Assembly: GCF_030815415.1 (NCBI RefSeq)
Contig: NZ_JAUSWW010000001.1
Span: forward strand, 10,168,001-10,232,000
Direction of reading: 5' to 3'
DNA: 64,000 nt
From: Streptomyces canus
Lineage (GTDB): Bacteria > Actinomycetota > Actinomycetes > Streptomycetales > Streptomycetaceae
The translations under genes were made by a program, and so were the position numbers. Shown piece by piece: positions 1 to 8,016 of the stretch; position 1 is the stretch's first letter, and the number at the start of each line of letters is the position of its first letter. A model generated the notes under the pieces. The model saw only the letters and a program-made list of their open reading frames with translations. It did not search any database and was not told the origin of the DNA.

Positions 1-757
1 AGATCTTCGTGAACGTCACCGGGACACCCACGGCCCGTGCAGAGTCCTTGTTGCCGCCGACCGCGAAGACCCAGTTGCCGTACTTGGTGCGCAGCAGCAC
101 CCAGGTGGCCAGCGCCGCGAAGACGAGCCAGTACACGACGGTGATCTTCACCTGGACGCCGCCGACCTCGAACGACGAGGCGAAAATGGCCTTCGCCTGG
201 CTGAAGCCGTCCATGTCACTGATGTCGTCGGTCGCGACATTGCCGGTGACCAGCTTGGTCACCGCCAGGTTCACGCCTTGGAGGATCAGGAAGCTGCCCA
301 GGGTGATCAGGAAGCTGGGAAGCCCGGTCCTGACCACCAGCCAGCCGTTGAGGAGGCCCACGCCCAGCGACACCAGAAGGGCGACGATCACACCCACCCA
401 GATGTTCATGCTGAGCTGGTAGGCGAGCATGCTCGCGGTCAGCGCCGAGGTGATCACCGCGACGCCGGCCGACAGGTCGAACTCGCCGCCGATCATCAAC
501 AGGGCCACGGGCAGCGCCATGATCCCGATGGTCGACGACTGGTACAGCACGTTGGCCATCGAACTGCCGTCCCGCACCGGCGGCGCGGAGACCAGGAAGA
601 ACACGTACACGGCAACCGCGCCGAGGAACACGCCCACTTCGGGCCGGGCCAACATCCGCAACGCCAGGGGGCGTTGAGCGGTCCGGCCGTCGGTCTCCTT
701 CGGGCCGGGGGCCGGCGGTGTGGTCACCGCCGGCTCGGCATGCTGGGTCATGCTCAT
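1..757 (-). CDS. Sugar ABC transporter permease (RbsC-like), cut by the window edge
   Basis: About 252 codons are visible, beginning MSMTQHAEPAV; the C-terminus lies beyond base 1. The protein has several long hydrophobic segments and the stretch GGEFDLSAGVAVI, which matches the conserved GGIDLS-type segment of the BPD_transp_2 (RbsC/XylH/AraH) permease family. Such proteins form the membrane channel of ribose-type importers. The start overlaps the stop of the upstream binding-protein gene (TGATG), so the two are translationally coupled. The ATPase gene is not in the window. The substrate cannot be deduced. Confidence 0.88.
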   Translation of the reverse strand, partial: MSMTQHAEPAVTTPPAPGPKETDGRTAQRPLALRMLARPEVGVFLGAVAVYVFFLVSAPPVRDGSSMANVLYQSSTIGIMALPVALLMIGGEFDLSAGVAVITSALTASMLAYQLSMNIWVGVIVALLVSLGVGLLNGWLVVRTGLPSFLITLGSFLILQGVNLAVTKLVTGNVATDDISDMDGFSQAKAIFASSFEVGGVQVKITVVYWLVFAALATWVLLRTKYGNWVFAVGGNKDSARAVGVPVTFTKI

Positions 758-1761
758 CACCGGGTGCCCTTCGCGGCGAACTCGGCGACGGTGTCGGCGT
801 TGTCCTTGGTGATGAAGGCCGGTCCGGTGAGCACCGGTGCGGTACCGCCGCCGCTGAAGTTGCCGTTGTTCTTGTAGAGCCACAGCGAGTCGACCGCCAA
901 GTAGCCCTGCAGATACGGCTGCTGGTCGACCGCGAACTCGATAGTGCCGTCCTGGACGGCCTTGACCAGCTCCTTGTTGAGGTCGAAGGTGGCGATCTTG
1001 GCCTTGCTGCCCGCGTCGGACAGCGACTGGACCGCGGTCAGCGCGATCGGCGCGCCCAGGGTGACGACCTGGTCGATGGAGCTGTCCTGCTTGAGCTTGG
1101 CGGTGATCGTCGACTTCACGGACGGCATGTCGGTGCCGTTGACGTAGAGCGTGTCGGTCTTGCCGCTGAAGCCCTTCTTCAGGCCGGCGCAGCGGGCCTC
1201 GAGGGCGACCTGGCCCTGCTCCTGGATGACGCACAGGGCGTGCTTGGCGCCGAGCTGGTTGAGGCGTTCACCGAAGGCCTGGCCGGCGATGTTCTCGTCC
1301 TGGCCGAAGTACTCGAGCATGCCGAGTTCCTGCCAGTCGCCGACGCCGGAGTTGAAGCCGACGACCGGGATGCCGGCCGCCTTGGCCTTGGCGATCACGT
1401 CCTTCATGGCGTCGGGCTTGGCGGCGGTCAGCGCGATGCCGTCGACCTTCTGGTCGATGGCGTTCTGGACGAGGTTGGCCTGGGTTCCGGCGCTGGGGTC
1501 GCTGGAGTAGACGAGCTTGATGTTGTCCTTGGCGGCTGCTGCCGTGGCGCCCTTGCGGATGAGGTCCCAGAAGGTGTCGCCGGGGGAGGCGTGGGTGATC
1601 ATGGCCACCGTCATGCGGGGCGTGGTGGCCTTGCCCGCCGAGGCGTCCGCACTTCCTTCCTCGGCCTTCTTGCCGCCGGAGCTGCTGGAACAGCCGGCGG
1701 CGAGCAGGGTCCCGGTGAGGACGGCGGCGGTCAGAATTGCGGCTCGGTGGTTTCTGTGCAT
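757..1761 (-). CDS. Sugar ABC transporter substrate-binding lipoprotein
   Basis: This 334-residue protein starts MHRNHRAAILTAAVL, carries a signal peptide with lipobox LAAGC (Cys24) and a serine/glycine-rich linker, and then a type-1 periplasmic-binding fold (Peripla_BP_4, ribose/sugar type), with segments such as VDGIALTAAKPDAM and AGIPVVGFNSG. It is expected to be tethered outside the membrane and to deliver a sugar to the adjacent permease. The start was chosen for the lipobox spacing and the upstream GAGGTGCAAGGGAC ribosome site; a longer in-frame extension to 1890 has no signal character. The gene is first in its operon. Confidence 0.88.
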   Translation of the reverse strand: MHRNHRAAILTAAVLTGTLLAAGCSSSSGGKKAEEGSADASAGKATTPRMTVAMITHASPGDTFWDLIRKGATAAAAKDNIKLVYSSDPSAGTQANLVQNAIDQKVDGIALTAAKPDAMKDVIAKAKAAGIPVVGFNSGVGDWQELGMLEYFGQDENIAGQAFGERLNQLGAKHALCVIQEQGQVALEARCAGLKKGFSGKTDTLYVNGTDMPSVKSTITAKLKQDSSIDQVVTLGAPIALTAVQSLSDAGSKAKIATFDLNKELVKAVQDGTIEFAVDQQPYLQGYLAVDSLWLYKNNGNFSGGGTAPVLTGPAFITKDNADTVAEFAAKGTR

Positions 1762-1944
1762 GTCCCTTGCACCTCGCTGTGCTTGTCGGGGTGGAGTCTG
1801 TGGTCGACGCAAGCGCGTCCGACGTCGGAGGTCGATGCGGATCACCGAGTGGCGACGCGCTGGCGCGGGTGGTGTGTATGTGCGCCGCATGGCGGCGCGT
1901 TCTTCTGTGGCAGTCGTAGGTGTGGACCGCCTGGTTAGGGACTG

Positions 1945-1965
1945 GAGCGCTTTAGTAGCGCGCTC
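1945..1965. promoter_or_regulatory. Possible operator upstream of the sugar transporter
   Basis: Inverted arms GAGCGC (1945-1950) and GCGCTC (1960-1965) lie about 180 bases upstream of the binding-protein gene. Read on the minus strand, the core AAAGCGCT resembles LacI-family operators, which often control such transporters. This is inference from a single short palindrome; no LacI-type gene is present in the window. Confidence 0.3.
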
Positions 1966-2255
1966 TAGTTGGAGAGACTATGTAGCGGCTCTGCAGGGAT
2001 GTCAACAGGTTTGTCAGGACGTACCAACAAAGTGTTCGGAACGAAATCGAGTAGCGCATCCGGTCACGAGGAGAGCGGCAGCGACCACGCGGGAGGTCGT
2101 CTCGGTGAGCCGGGCGCCCAGAGGCTTCAGCAGGGGGCAGCGGCGTCCTGCTCAGGTGAGGGCCTGGCGCTTGCGTCCCAATGTGGGACGAGGGGCTGGC
2201 GTGATGATGCGATGTCTGACATCCGTCCGTCTGCCTCGCCTCATCCGCGCCGGGC

Positions 2256-3035
2256 ACGCACTCACCGACAGTGCCGGGGACACAGATGACTACGTGCTGC
2301 TGGCCAAGTGCTACCTCCTGGCGACCCGCATGCTCGTCAAGATGGACGAGCAGCAGCTCGGCTGGATGGCCGCCGACCGCGCCCGCCAACTCGCCGAAGT
2401 CAGCGGTGAGGCCCTCACAGTTGCCGAGTCCGCCCGGTAACTGGCCGTGCTGGCGCGAAAGGCCGGATGGCACCAGGAAGCCCTGTCGATCGCCCTGAGC
2501 GCCGCCGACCACCCGGACCTGCGCAGCGCCGGGCGCGCGGGAGTCGCGGCACGGGGACTCCTCGTCCAGAGTGCCTCGTACACCCTGGCCAGGCGCGGCG
2601 ACCGGGAGGGCATGCGCGAGCTGACCGACGAGGCCGCCGCAATCGCCACAGAGCTCGGCGGCGCCACCCTGCTACGCGACCACGGCGGGGGCTTCAGCCC
2701 CCTGACCGTGCAACTCCACAGGATCAGCGCCGAGAACCATGCGGGTGACCCGCAGGCCGCGCTGGCCGCTGCCCGCACGATCCCGCTGAAGGCACTGCCC
2801 AGCGTCGAGCGCCGCTCCCGTGCCCTCGGCGACATCGCCGTCACCTACGACCGCCATTGAAGAACCCAAGGCCGCCCTGGGCCAGTCCGCGACCCAACAC
2901 AGCCAGATCCTCGGCGCCTGAACCTTCGTCGAGCAGAGGCCCCGCAGCTCGGTCGATGCCGGCCCAGAGACCAGCAGGCTGGAGGCGAACCCTCTTGGCA
3001 GCAGAGCAGTGCGCTCCCGAGGAAACCCATGGCCG
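2256..3035 (+). pseudogene. Decayed XRE-family/TPR transcriptional regulator
   Basis: The reading frame DDYVLLAKCYLLATRMLVKMDEQQ... through AVTYDRH is the TPR-like C-terminal region of a regulator family very common in Streptomyces. A TAA stop (2438-2440) replaces a Gln codon between AESAR and LAVLARKAGW, and the frame resumes unchanged. The N-terminal helix-turn-helix is missing. After TYDRH at about 2857 the remaining C-terminal pieces are rearranged: LLAAEQCAPEETHGR is on the plus strand near 2990-3035, while SLLVSGPASTELRGL lies on the minus strand near 2925-2975. The gene is dead. Confidence 0.7.
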
Positions 3036-3240
3036 CATCGGTTGCCTCCACGATCGTGCACCGGGCAACATCACTTTGCCGCAGTTCGGACGGGGTGGAG
3101 GTGCAGTACAGCGGCTCCAGGCCCGCGACCTCGACCGCGGCCTCGCTCGATTTCCGTCCAGGCGTAGGTGATCTCCAACTCGCCCCGGGTCAGGGTCAGT
3201 CCGGCCGCACCGATCACCAGCCGCACGGGCCTGAGGCGGC

Positions 3241-3342
3241 GTGTTCGTCGAGCCCGCCCGCATCCTGCTGACGCTCACACCCCTGATCATCAGCTCGGTC
3301 TGCCTCGGCGCGGCCTGGTTCGCCGCTGGCGGTCGGCGGTGA
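3241..3342 (+). CDS. Possible 33-residue membrane peptide
   Basis: A GTG-initiated frame encodes a short peptide with one strongly hydrophobic stretch (LLTLTPLIISSVCLGAAWFA) and a basic end. There is only a weak GAGGCG-like ribosome site. It sits in a decayed region between the XRE/TPR remnant and the acidic peptide gene. It may be the end of a lost membrane protein. No family recognised. Confidence 0.2.
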   Translation: MFVEPARILLTLTPLIISSVCLGAAWFAAGGRR

Positions 3343-3677
3343 AGACCTCTTCCGGCCTGGGAACCGATGTGCTCGGTGCGTCTATGTCGTCACTCTGTGT
3401 CCATGCTTCTCCGGCTACCGTGCCAGGGCACTGTCGACCTGTTCCGCGCTCGCCTCGATCCGGTAGTCCAGAAAGGGGCCCTGGGTACCTACCTGGTCCG
3501 GTCATGGAGGGCGCCACGAGTGCCAATCCCACCAGGAGGCATGGCTGCAGCCGAAGACGGACGCTCCGGCGCCCGACGGGGTCCGGTCACGAGCACCGCG
3601 GCCGTGGTCGCGGTGCGCACCAGCGGCACTGGGCAACCGCCCGGGCCGGAACACCGAGAAGGCAAGGAGGCACAGCC

Positions 3678-3803
3678 ATGGAGCTGTTGTCGAAGTCCGA
3701 GGCCGCCGCCAAGGACGAGCTGATCCCGAGGCCGAACCTCGTCGATATCGTCGCGCCGTCGAGCACCGTGCGTATCGAGGATGTCGAGGACGAGGGCCCC
3801 TGA
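3678..3803 (+). CDS. Small acidic peptide, RiPP-precursor-like
   Basis: A 41-residue peptide starts MELLSKSEAAAKDELIPRP and ends STVRIEDVEDEGP. It is preceded by a near-ideal AAGGAGG at a good distance from the ATG and followed, 91 bases after the stop, by a hairpin that could terminate transcription. It has no Cys, no membrane segment and no signal peptide. The layout (charged N-terminal part, short Ser/Thr then Asp/Glu-rich end) recalls precursors of ribosomally made modified peptides, in particular Ser/Thr-Asp/Glu ester-linked types, but no modifying enzyme is nearby. The function is unknown; it could also be the truncated start of a larger gene's leader. Confidence 0.45.
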   Translation: MELLSKSEAAAKDELIPRPNLVDIVAPSSTVRIEDVEDEGP

Positions 3804-3894
3804 CCGGGGCTTGTTGCGCCCGGTGCCTGAGCCGGTGAGGTGACCGGTCCCGGATCACACTCTGTTCTCCCGGACGGGCTGGCCACACCCGGAG

Positions 3895-3930
3895 GTGCCC
3901 CTCAACGCCCTCGCTTCGAGGGGCACTTCC
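3895..3930 (+). terminator. Hairpin after the small peptide gene
   Basis: Perfect 9-base arms GTGCCCCTC (3895-3903) and GAGGGGCAC (3918-3926) are followed by TTCCTTCC. It is a likely intrinsic terminator, as GC-rich genomes often lack a long U tract. Confidence 0.5.
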
Positions 3931-4009
3931 TTCCCTGACCTGCACTTCCCGAGCCCTGGGCCATTGAAAACCATGACCATTCACGTATACGTCGGACCGA
4001 CCCTCCCCG

Positions 4010-4240
4010 CAGACGAGAAACTGCTCGGCCACCAGGCCGTGCGCCGCCGACCGCCCGTACGTCACGGTGACCGCGCAGCAGTTCGGAGATCTTCGACTTC
4101 GCCCAGCCGGAGCGTTCGCTGAGCTCGCTGATAGTCCCTCGCCGAGACGGCCCGCCTTGGCGAAGAGCCCGTCGATGAAGGGCAGATCGATCTCTAGGAC
4201 CGGCCGGACCACCCGGCTGGCAGACCAGGACCGTATCCCC
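4010..4240 (-). pseudogene. XRE-type regulator N-terminal fragment, frameshifted
   Basis: On the minus strand LPFIDGLFAKAGR continues, after a one-base frame change near 4135, as TISELSERSGWAKSKISELLRG, a clear helix-turn-helix. No continuous frame covers both parts and the remainder of the protein is missing. It lies directly downstream of the FHA module on the same strand. Confidence 0.4.
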
Positions 4241-4311
4241 GTCGACAACTCGTCCCACAGCCCTCCCTACTCTCGGCCCGTGTCAAGGCCCCCTCCGTCA
4301 GCCTCCTCCCA

Positions 4312-4704
4312 TCAACCGGCGATCGCCCGCAAGATCGGCTGGCCGAGTGCGCCGAGCCAGCCCGCGAGCGCTCCGAGCGGCCCGATCAGCCCGGTGCCGG
4401 CCGTGGCCAGCGCACCCGCCGAGGACAGCAGCCGGGTGATCCGGCCGAGCCGGCCCGCTACTGTCTCCCGGTCCGGTTCCGGCCGGGCGACCTCCTCGTC
4501 CAGCGAGTCCAGCTCGGCCCGCACCTCGGGCTCGATTGCTGGCGGCAACGCCGTCCGCTCGATAGACGCCCTCAGTTCCCGGACCAGGCCGCGCACCTCC
4601 TGCCCGCCCGCCGTGAAGACGGCCGACTGGCCACCGTGAACGGTCTGGTTCCCGGCGACGTTGTTGACCACGCCGCCCTGCTGGTTGCCGATGTTGAAGG
4701 CCAT
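4312..4704 (-). CDS. Small protein with NVAGNQ motif and hydrophobic C-terminus
   Basis: This 130-residue protein starts MAFNIGNQQGGVVNNVAGNQ, continues with an acidic, probably coiled helical region (about residues 40-90) and ends in a hydrophobic glycine/alanine-rich segment (LLSSAGALATAGTGLIGPL...) that could insert in the membrane. It follows the FHA gene by 14 bases on the same strand, so both are probably one transcript. The N-terminal motif FxIGxQQ...NVAGxQ is also present inside the FHA protein, which suggests interaction or a common assembly module. No enzymatic motif was seen. Confidence 0.75.
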   Translation of the reverse strand: MAFNIGNQQGGVVNNVAGNQTVHGGQSAVFTAGGQEVRGLVRELRASIERTALPPAIEPEVRAELDSLDEEVARPEPDRETVAGRLGRITRLLSSAGALATAGTGLIGPLGALAGWLGALGQPILRAIAG

Positions 4705-4718
4705 AGCTCCCCATCTCC

Positions 4719-5672
4719 TCAGCGCTGCCGCCAGGACGCCTGCCGCTCGGCATCCTCGAAGCGGCGGCGCCGGGACGTCGTCACGATGTGCAGAACGATC
4801 CCGATGACCGTCAGAACCGTCCCGATGGCTGCCATCGCGAACCCGACCGCCCCTACCGGTACCCCGGCCACCTTCGGTCCGAGCAGCTCCGAGGAGGAGT
4901 CGAAGTTCGAACTCCCCGACGAAATATCGTCGTTGGTCCTGGCAATGAATCGAATGATCACCCAGCCATAGATCCCGCCCCCGACCAGAAAGAGCAGGAA
5001 GCCGAGCATGATCAGGTGTCGCGCCCTGGTACGGGTCGCGGCGATCTCCTTGAAAAAGCTCTCGCGCTGCGCCTGCTGAACGTAGTTGTACTGGTCCCCG
5101 GCGACGTTGCTCAGCCGGTCGGCCTGCTGAGCCCCGATGTCGAACCGCCGCCCGCCGCCGGGCGGCGTACGGCCGGCCTCGCGCGGTGCCGAGCGGCCCG
5201 GCGGGCCCCAGGGTGGCGGCCCTGCGGCGGGAGCGCCGTAAGGCGTAGGCCCGGGCTCAGGGGCGGGGCCCCAGCCCGGCATGGTGTCCGAGGTGCCGCC
5301 CGGGGTGCCGCCGACTCCGGGCTTCGGGGCCTGAACGGTCCGGTCGGCGGGGCGCAGCTCTTCGTAATGCACCTCTAAGGGCCCAAAATCCAGCACGTCG
5401 CCCGAGTGCAGCACCTGCTGCCCGTACACCGGGTGACCATTCAGCATGGTGCCGTTGGTGGAGGCGAGATCCTCGACGGTGGTTCGGCCCGAGGCCCGCC
5501 ACACCACCGCGTGCCGTCGGCTGACGCCCGGATCACCCACCTGGATCTGGCAGTCGGAGTCCCGCCCGACCAGCATCGGCTGGTCGTCGAGGACGAAGAC
5601 CCGGCCGCGCAGCCGGTCCGGGCGGTCGACCACGAGGTGCGGTTCGTCGCGCTCTCGCAGAGGAGGGTCCAT
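4719..5672 (-). CDS. FHA-domain membrane protein
   Basis: This is a 317-residue protein. Residues about 15-95 form an FHA domain with the usual signature residues: GRDSDC, SRRH and STNGTMLNG, for binding phosphothreonine. A proline/glycine-rich linker (about 110-180) leads to the motif FDIGAQQADRLSNVAGDQ, then a basic stretch and two membrane segments (LIMLGFLLFLVGGGIYGWVI and GAVGFAMAAIGTVLTVIGIV) and a short basic tail. The start is supported by AGGAGGT eight bases upstream. FHA proteins read Ser/Thr kinase signalling; no kinase is in the window. It is the first gene of a pair with the NVAGNQ protein. Confidence 0.85.
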   Translation of the reverse strand: MDPPLRERDEPHLVVDRPDRLRGRVFVLDDQPMLVGRDSDCQIQVGDPGVSRRHAVVWRASGRTTVEDLASTNGTMLNGHPVYGQQVLHSGDVLDFGPLEVHYEELRPADRTVQAPKPGVGGTPGGTSDTMPGWGPAPEPGPTPYGAPAAGPPPWGPPGRSAPREAGRTPPGGGRRFDIGAQQADRLSNVAGDQYNYVQQAQRESFFKEIAATRTRARHLIMLGFLLFLVGGGIYGWVIIRFIARTNDDISSGSSNFDSSSELLGPKVAGVPVGAVGFAMAAIGTVLTVIGIVLHIVTTSRRRRFEDAERQASWRQR

Positions 5673-6179
5673 GGCACGACCTCCTGCCTTGTTGAAACGA
5701 TTCGATCGCCTGTTCTGGTGATCCTCACCTACCAGTAAAAGCCGATCGGCCCCGCCCTGCCACAGCATCCCGGACGGCGGAACTCGGCAGTGCGTTCGGC
5801 CGCCGTCCCCTCGACCCGCAGCCCTCCGATCCCGACGGGCCGGTTTCCGCGACTCCGGCCCGTGCCCGTCCGGCCGCCCGCCTCTCCGCGATCCACGGCT
5901 CCTTGATCCAGAACGCCGCAGCACCGCCGTGATCGCGCCGAAGGCTAGGCCGCGGCTCAGGTCACCGTCTGTGCTGTCTGTCCGCTCGCCTCGGCCCGCT
6001 CCCAGGCAGCCACGTCGGCGTCGGTGATCCGGTACAGCACACCCGCCACAAGCAGCGTGAGGCGGGTACCGGGCCGCTTGGCCCCCGGCCGTCGACCAGG
6101 GCTATCCCGGCCGGGTCTCCCCGCCCAATCGCTGGAAGCCGATGCTCTCCCACAGTGCACGAGACGGTCATGCCCCGCA
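5673..6179. other. Region without a confident gene
   Basis: Only a short minus-strand frame ending at 5957 (TRLTLLVAGVLYRITDADVAAWERAEASG) looks protein-like. It could be the end of a lost gene. No family or regulatory signal was recognised in the rest. Confidence 0.3.
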
Positions 6180-6397
6180 TCGGCGTGCCTGGAAGCGGAC
6201 CGGGCAGGCCACGGCCCCGAGCTCTCCTTGTCCTGGCCGACCGTGCTTACTCCTCTCGCGCCATCCGCCGCTACCTGCGCCGCCGGGGCATGCGCGCCGT
6301 CATCCCGCAGCCGTCCACCGAGTCGGCCACCGCCTGCGGCGAGGCCGACTCGGTCGTCCGCCCGGCTTCGAGAGGGCAATCGGCTTTGGGCATGGCT
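6180..6397 (+). pseudogene. IS5-family transposase fragment
   Basis: LVLADRAYSSRAIRRYLRRRGMRAVIPQP is the segment around the second catalytic Asp (LADRAYSS) of IS5-family DDE transposases. It breaks off near GRPPGFER, at the point where the group II intron-like sequence begins. Both ends of the element are missing. Confidence 0.65.
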
Positions 6398-6638
6398 GTG
6401 TGTCCTGAACGCGAAGGAGAGTTCGATGTAGGAGAGCGATCTGGAGCGATGCTGCTCGGACGATGAAGGTTGTGGCCCTTCGGAGTCGCCCTGCGGAGGG
6501 AGGCTCCAAACCGCCCCGCGCTGCGTTGGCTGAAGACCGTCGTGGTCAGCGGTCGGGGAAAGGGCGCCCGTGATGGCGTCAGGTAGGGACCGGGAAGGCG
6601 AACGCGAGTGAACCACCGTCGACGTGTCGAAACCCAAT
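6398..6638 (+). ncRNA. Group II intron 5' fragment (domain I)
   Basis: The segment starts GTGTG, the consensus 5' end of group II introns, and ends with GCGAACGCGAGTGAACC...GTGTCGAAACCC, which resembles the conserved domain I stretch of bacterial group II introns. It interrupts the IS5 fragment and is itself cut by an IS end at 6638. Recognition is by recalled motif similarity, without a covariance model. Confidence 0.4.
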
Positions 6639-7351
6639 GAGATCGTTTCATCCTGAATTCGCAGGTCGCGGTACTGGTGTGAGTCCGTGACGGGGTGCTC
6701 GTGCAGGCCGGAGGCGTGATCGTCTTGGGGTGATCGTTCGTCACCGTCGGACTTCGGAGTTCGCCAGGACGAGCAGGGCCCGCAGCAGGGTGGTGACGTG
6801 ACGGGCGTTCATGCGGACCTTGGTCAGGATGCGCCAGGTCTTCAGGTTCGCGAAGCCGTGCTCAACAGCGGCGCGTTCGCGGCTGACCAGTCGGTTCGCC
6901 TCCTTCTCGGCGTTGGTGAGGCGGCGGGAGCGCGTGGCCGCCCGGTGCGGCGGCGGGTGCGGACCAGAGTGCCGTCCAGGAGAGCCACCGTGCCACCCCG
7001 CTTGGCGATCTTATTCAGGGCGCGGTCCAGACGCGGGGCCTTCGCGGCCAGCAGGTCGAGTACTTCCAGGACCCAGCGGCGGACGGTGGCGGCCGCGACG
7101 TCGTTGCCGCCGGCCATGTCGGCCAGGCGCTGATCGTGGCGCAGGACGGCGAGCACGACGATCGCCTGGGTGCCGGGGGCGGCCTTCCGCCAGCGCGTGC
7201 CCAGCTGCTTGCGGCGCCGTCGTATCAGTCCGGCGACGAGATCGACGGTCCGCTTCGACACGGGAAGCCGTACCTGGTAGACAACACCGGGAGAGCCGCC
7301 GGCGGGCGGCTGCTTCTTCACACAGGCGCCAACTCCTGCCGGAGCCCTCAT
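6638..7351 (-). mobile_element. IS5-family element with an internal deletion
   Basis: The minus strand encodes YQVRLPVSKRTVDLVAGLIRRRRKQLG...LDGTLVRTRRRTGR, the N-terminal half of an IS5-family transposase, and then, in another frame, EANRLVSRERAAVEHGFANLK...LLVLANSEVRR, its C-terminal end. The centre with catalytic residues is deleted. The outer end TGAGATCGTTTCATCCTGAA (6638) recurs inverted at 14447, where only the last 180 bases of a second copy remain. Confidence 0.7.
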
Positions 7352-7394
7352 GTTACGGCTGGAACCGGCCGCTCTGCCCGACGTTGTTGTGGTC

Positions 7395-7900
7395 AGCGCG
7401 GCAGATAGCGTCCGGAGCCGTTCCGGGGCAGCCAGCCCCGGTCGGACAGCTTGCGCAACTGGCCGCGGACCGGCTCGACCTTTGCTGGGGTGTTTCCGGG
7501 CCCAGCGCGAGCGCGACGTCCTTGGCCATCACCGGCCCCGACGCCTTCACGACGATCTCCATGATTCGCCGGTACTCCGGCGTCAGCACCTCCACCCCCG
7601 TGCCCGCCTCACGGTCGGGGACCAACCGCATCCCGGCCGCCCCCGGCGTCACCACTACTCGCTCCGGCTCCGGCTCCACGATGCCCGACGGTCGCCGTCC
7701 CCCGTCCGTCGCCTCGGCCCACTGCCCGAACACCACCTCGGCCGCCTCCAGCCGGACCAGCTCGGCGTCGATCTCCGGTCGGGGAGTGCCGGACGGGCCT
7801 CGCGGGCCGCGATCAGGGCGGCCTGGGCCGCCTGGAGCGCGGCCAGCCGCGCCTCCCAGCGGGCCTCCAGAGTGCGGGCGACCAATGACGGAGGCCGGGC
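7395..7900 (-). pseudogene. Transposon companion protein, coiled coil plus winged helix, frameshifted
   Basis: An N-terminal helical, Ala/Arg/Glu-rich part is followed by LTPEYRRIMEIVVKASGPVM, and, after a frame change near 7478, by VEPVRGQLRKLSDRGWLPRN and a stop. The C-terminal half is a winged-helix-like domain that also occurs in the companion ORFs at 17512 and 49042. The transposase it belonged to is absent. Confidence 0.55.
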
Positions 7901-8016
7901 TGACCACCGGCACCGGCCGCCGCTACGGCGTGGCGGCGGTCAAGTGGGCCGGCCACTGTCGGCGTACACATGAACGTGGCCCTGACACGAAAAGAACCTG
8001 CGGTTGAGCTCGGTGG

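Noticed and set aside
718..1938. Long plus-strand frame opposite the sugar-binding lipoprotein
   Set aside because: It is the complement of a clearly recognisable gene and has no start context or family character.
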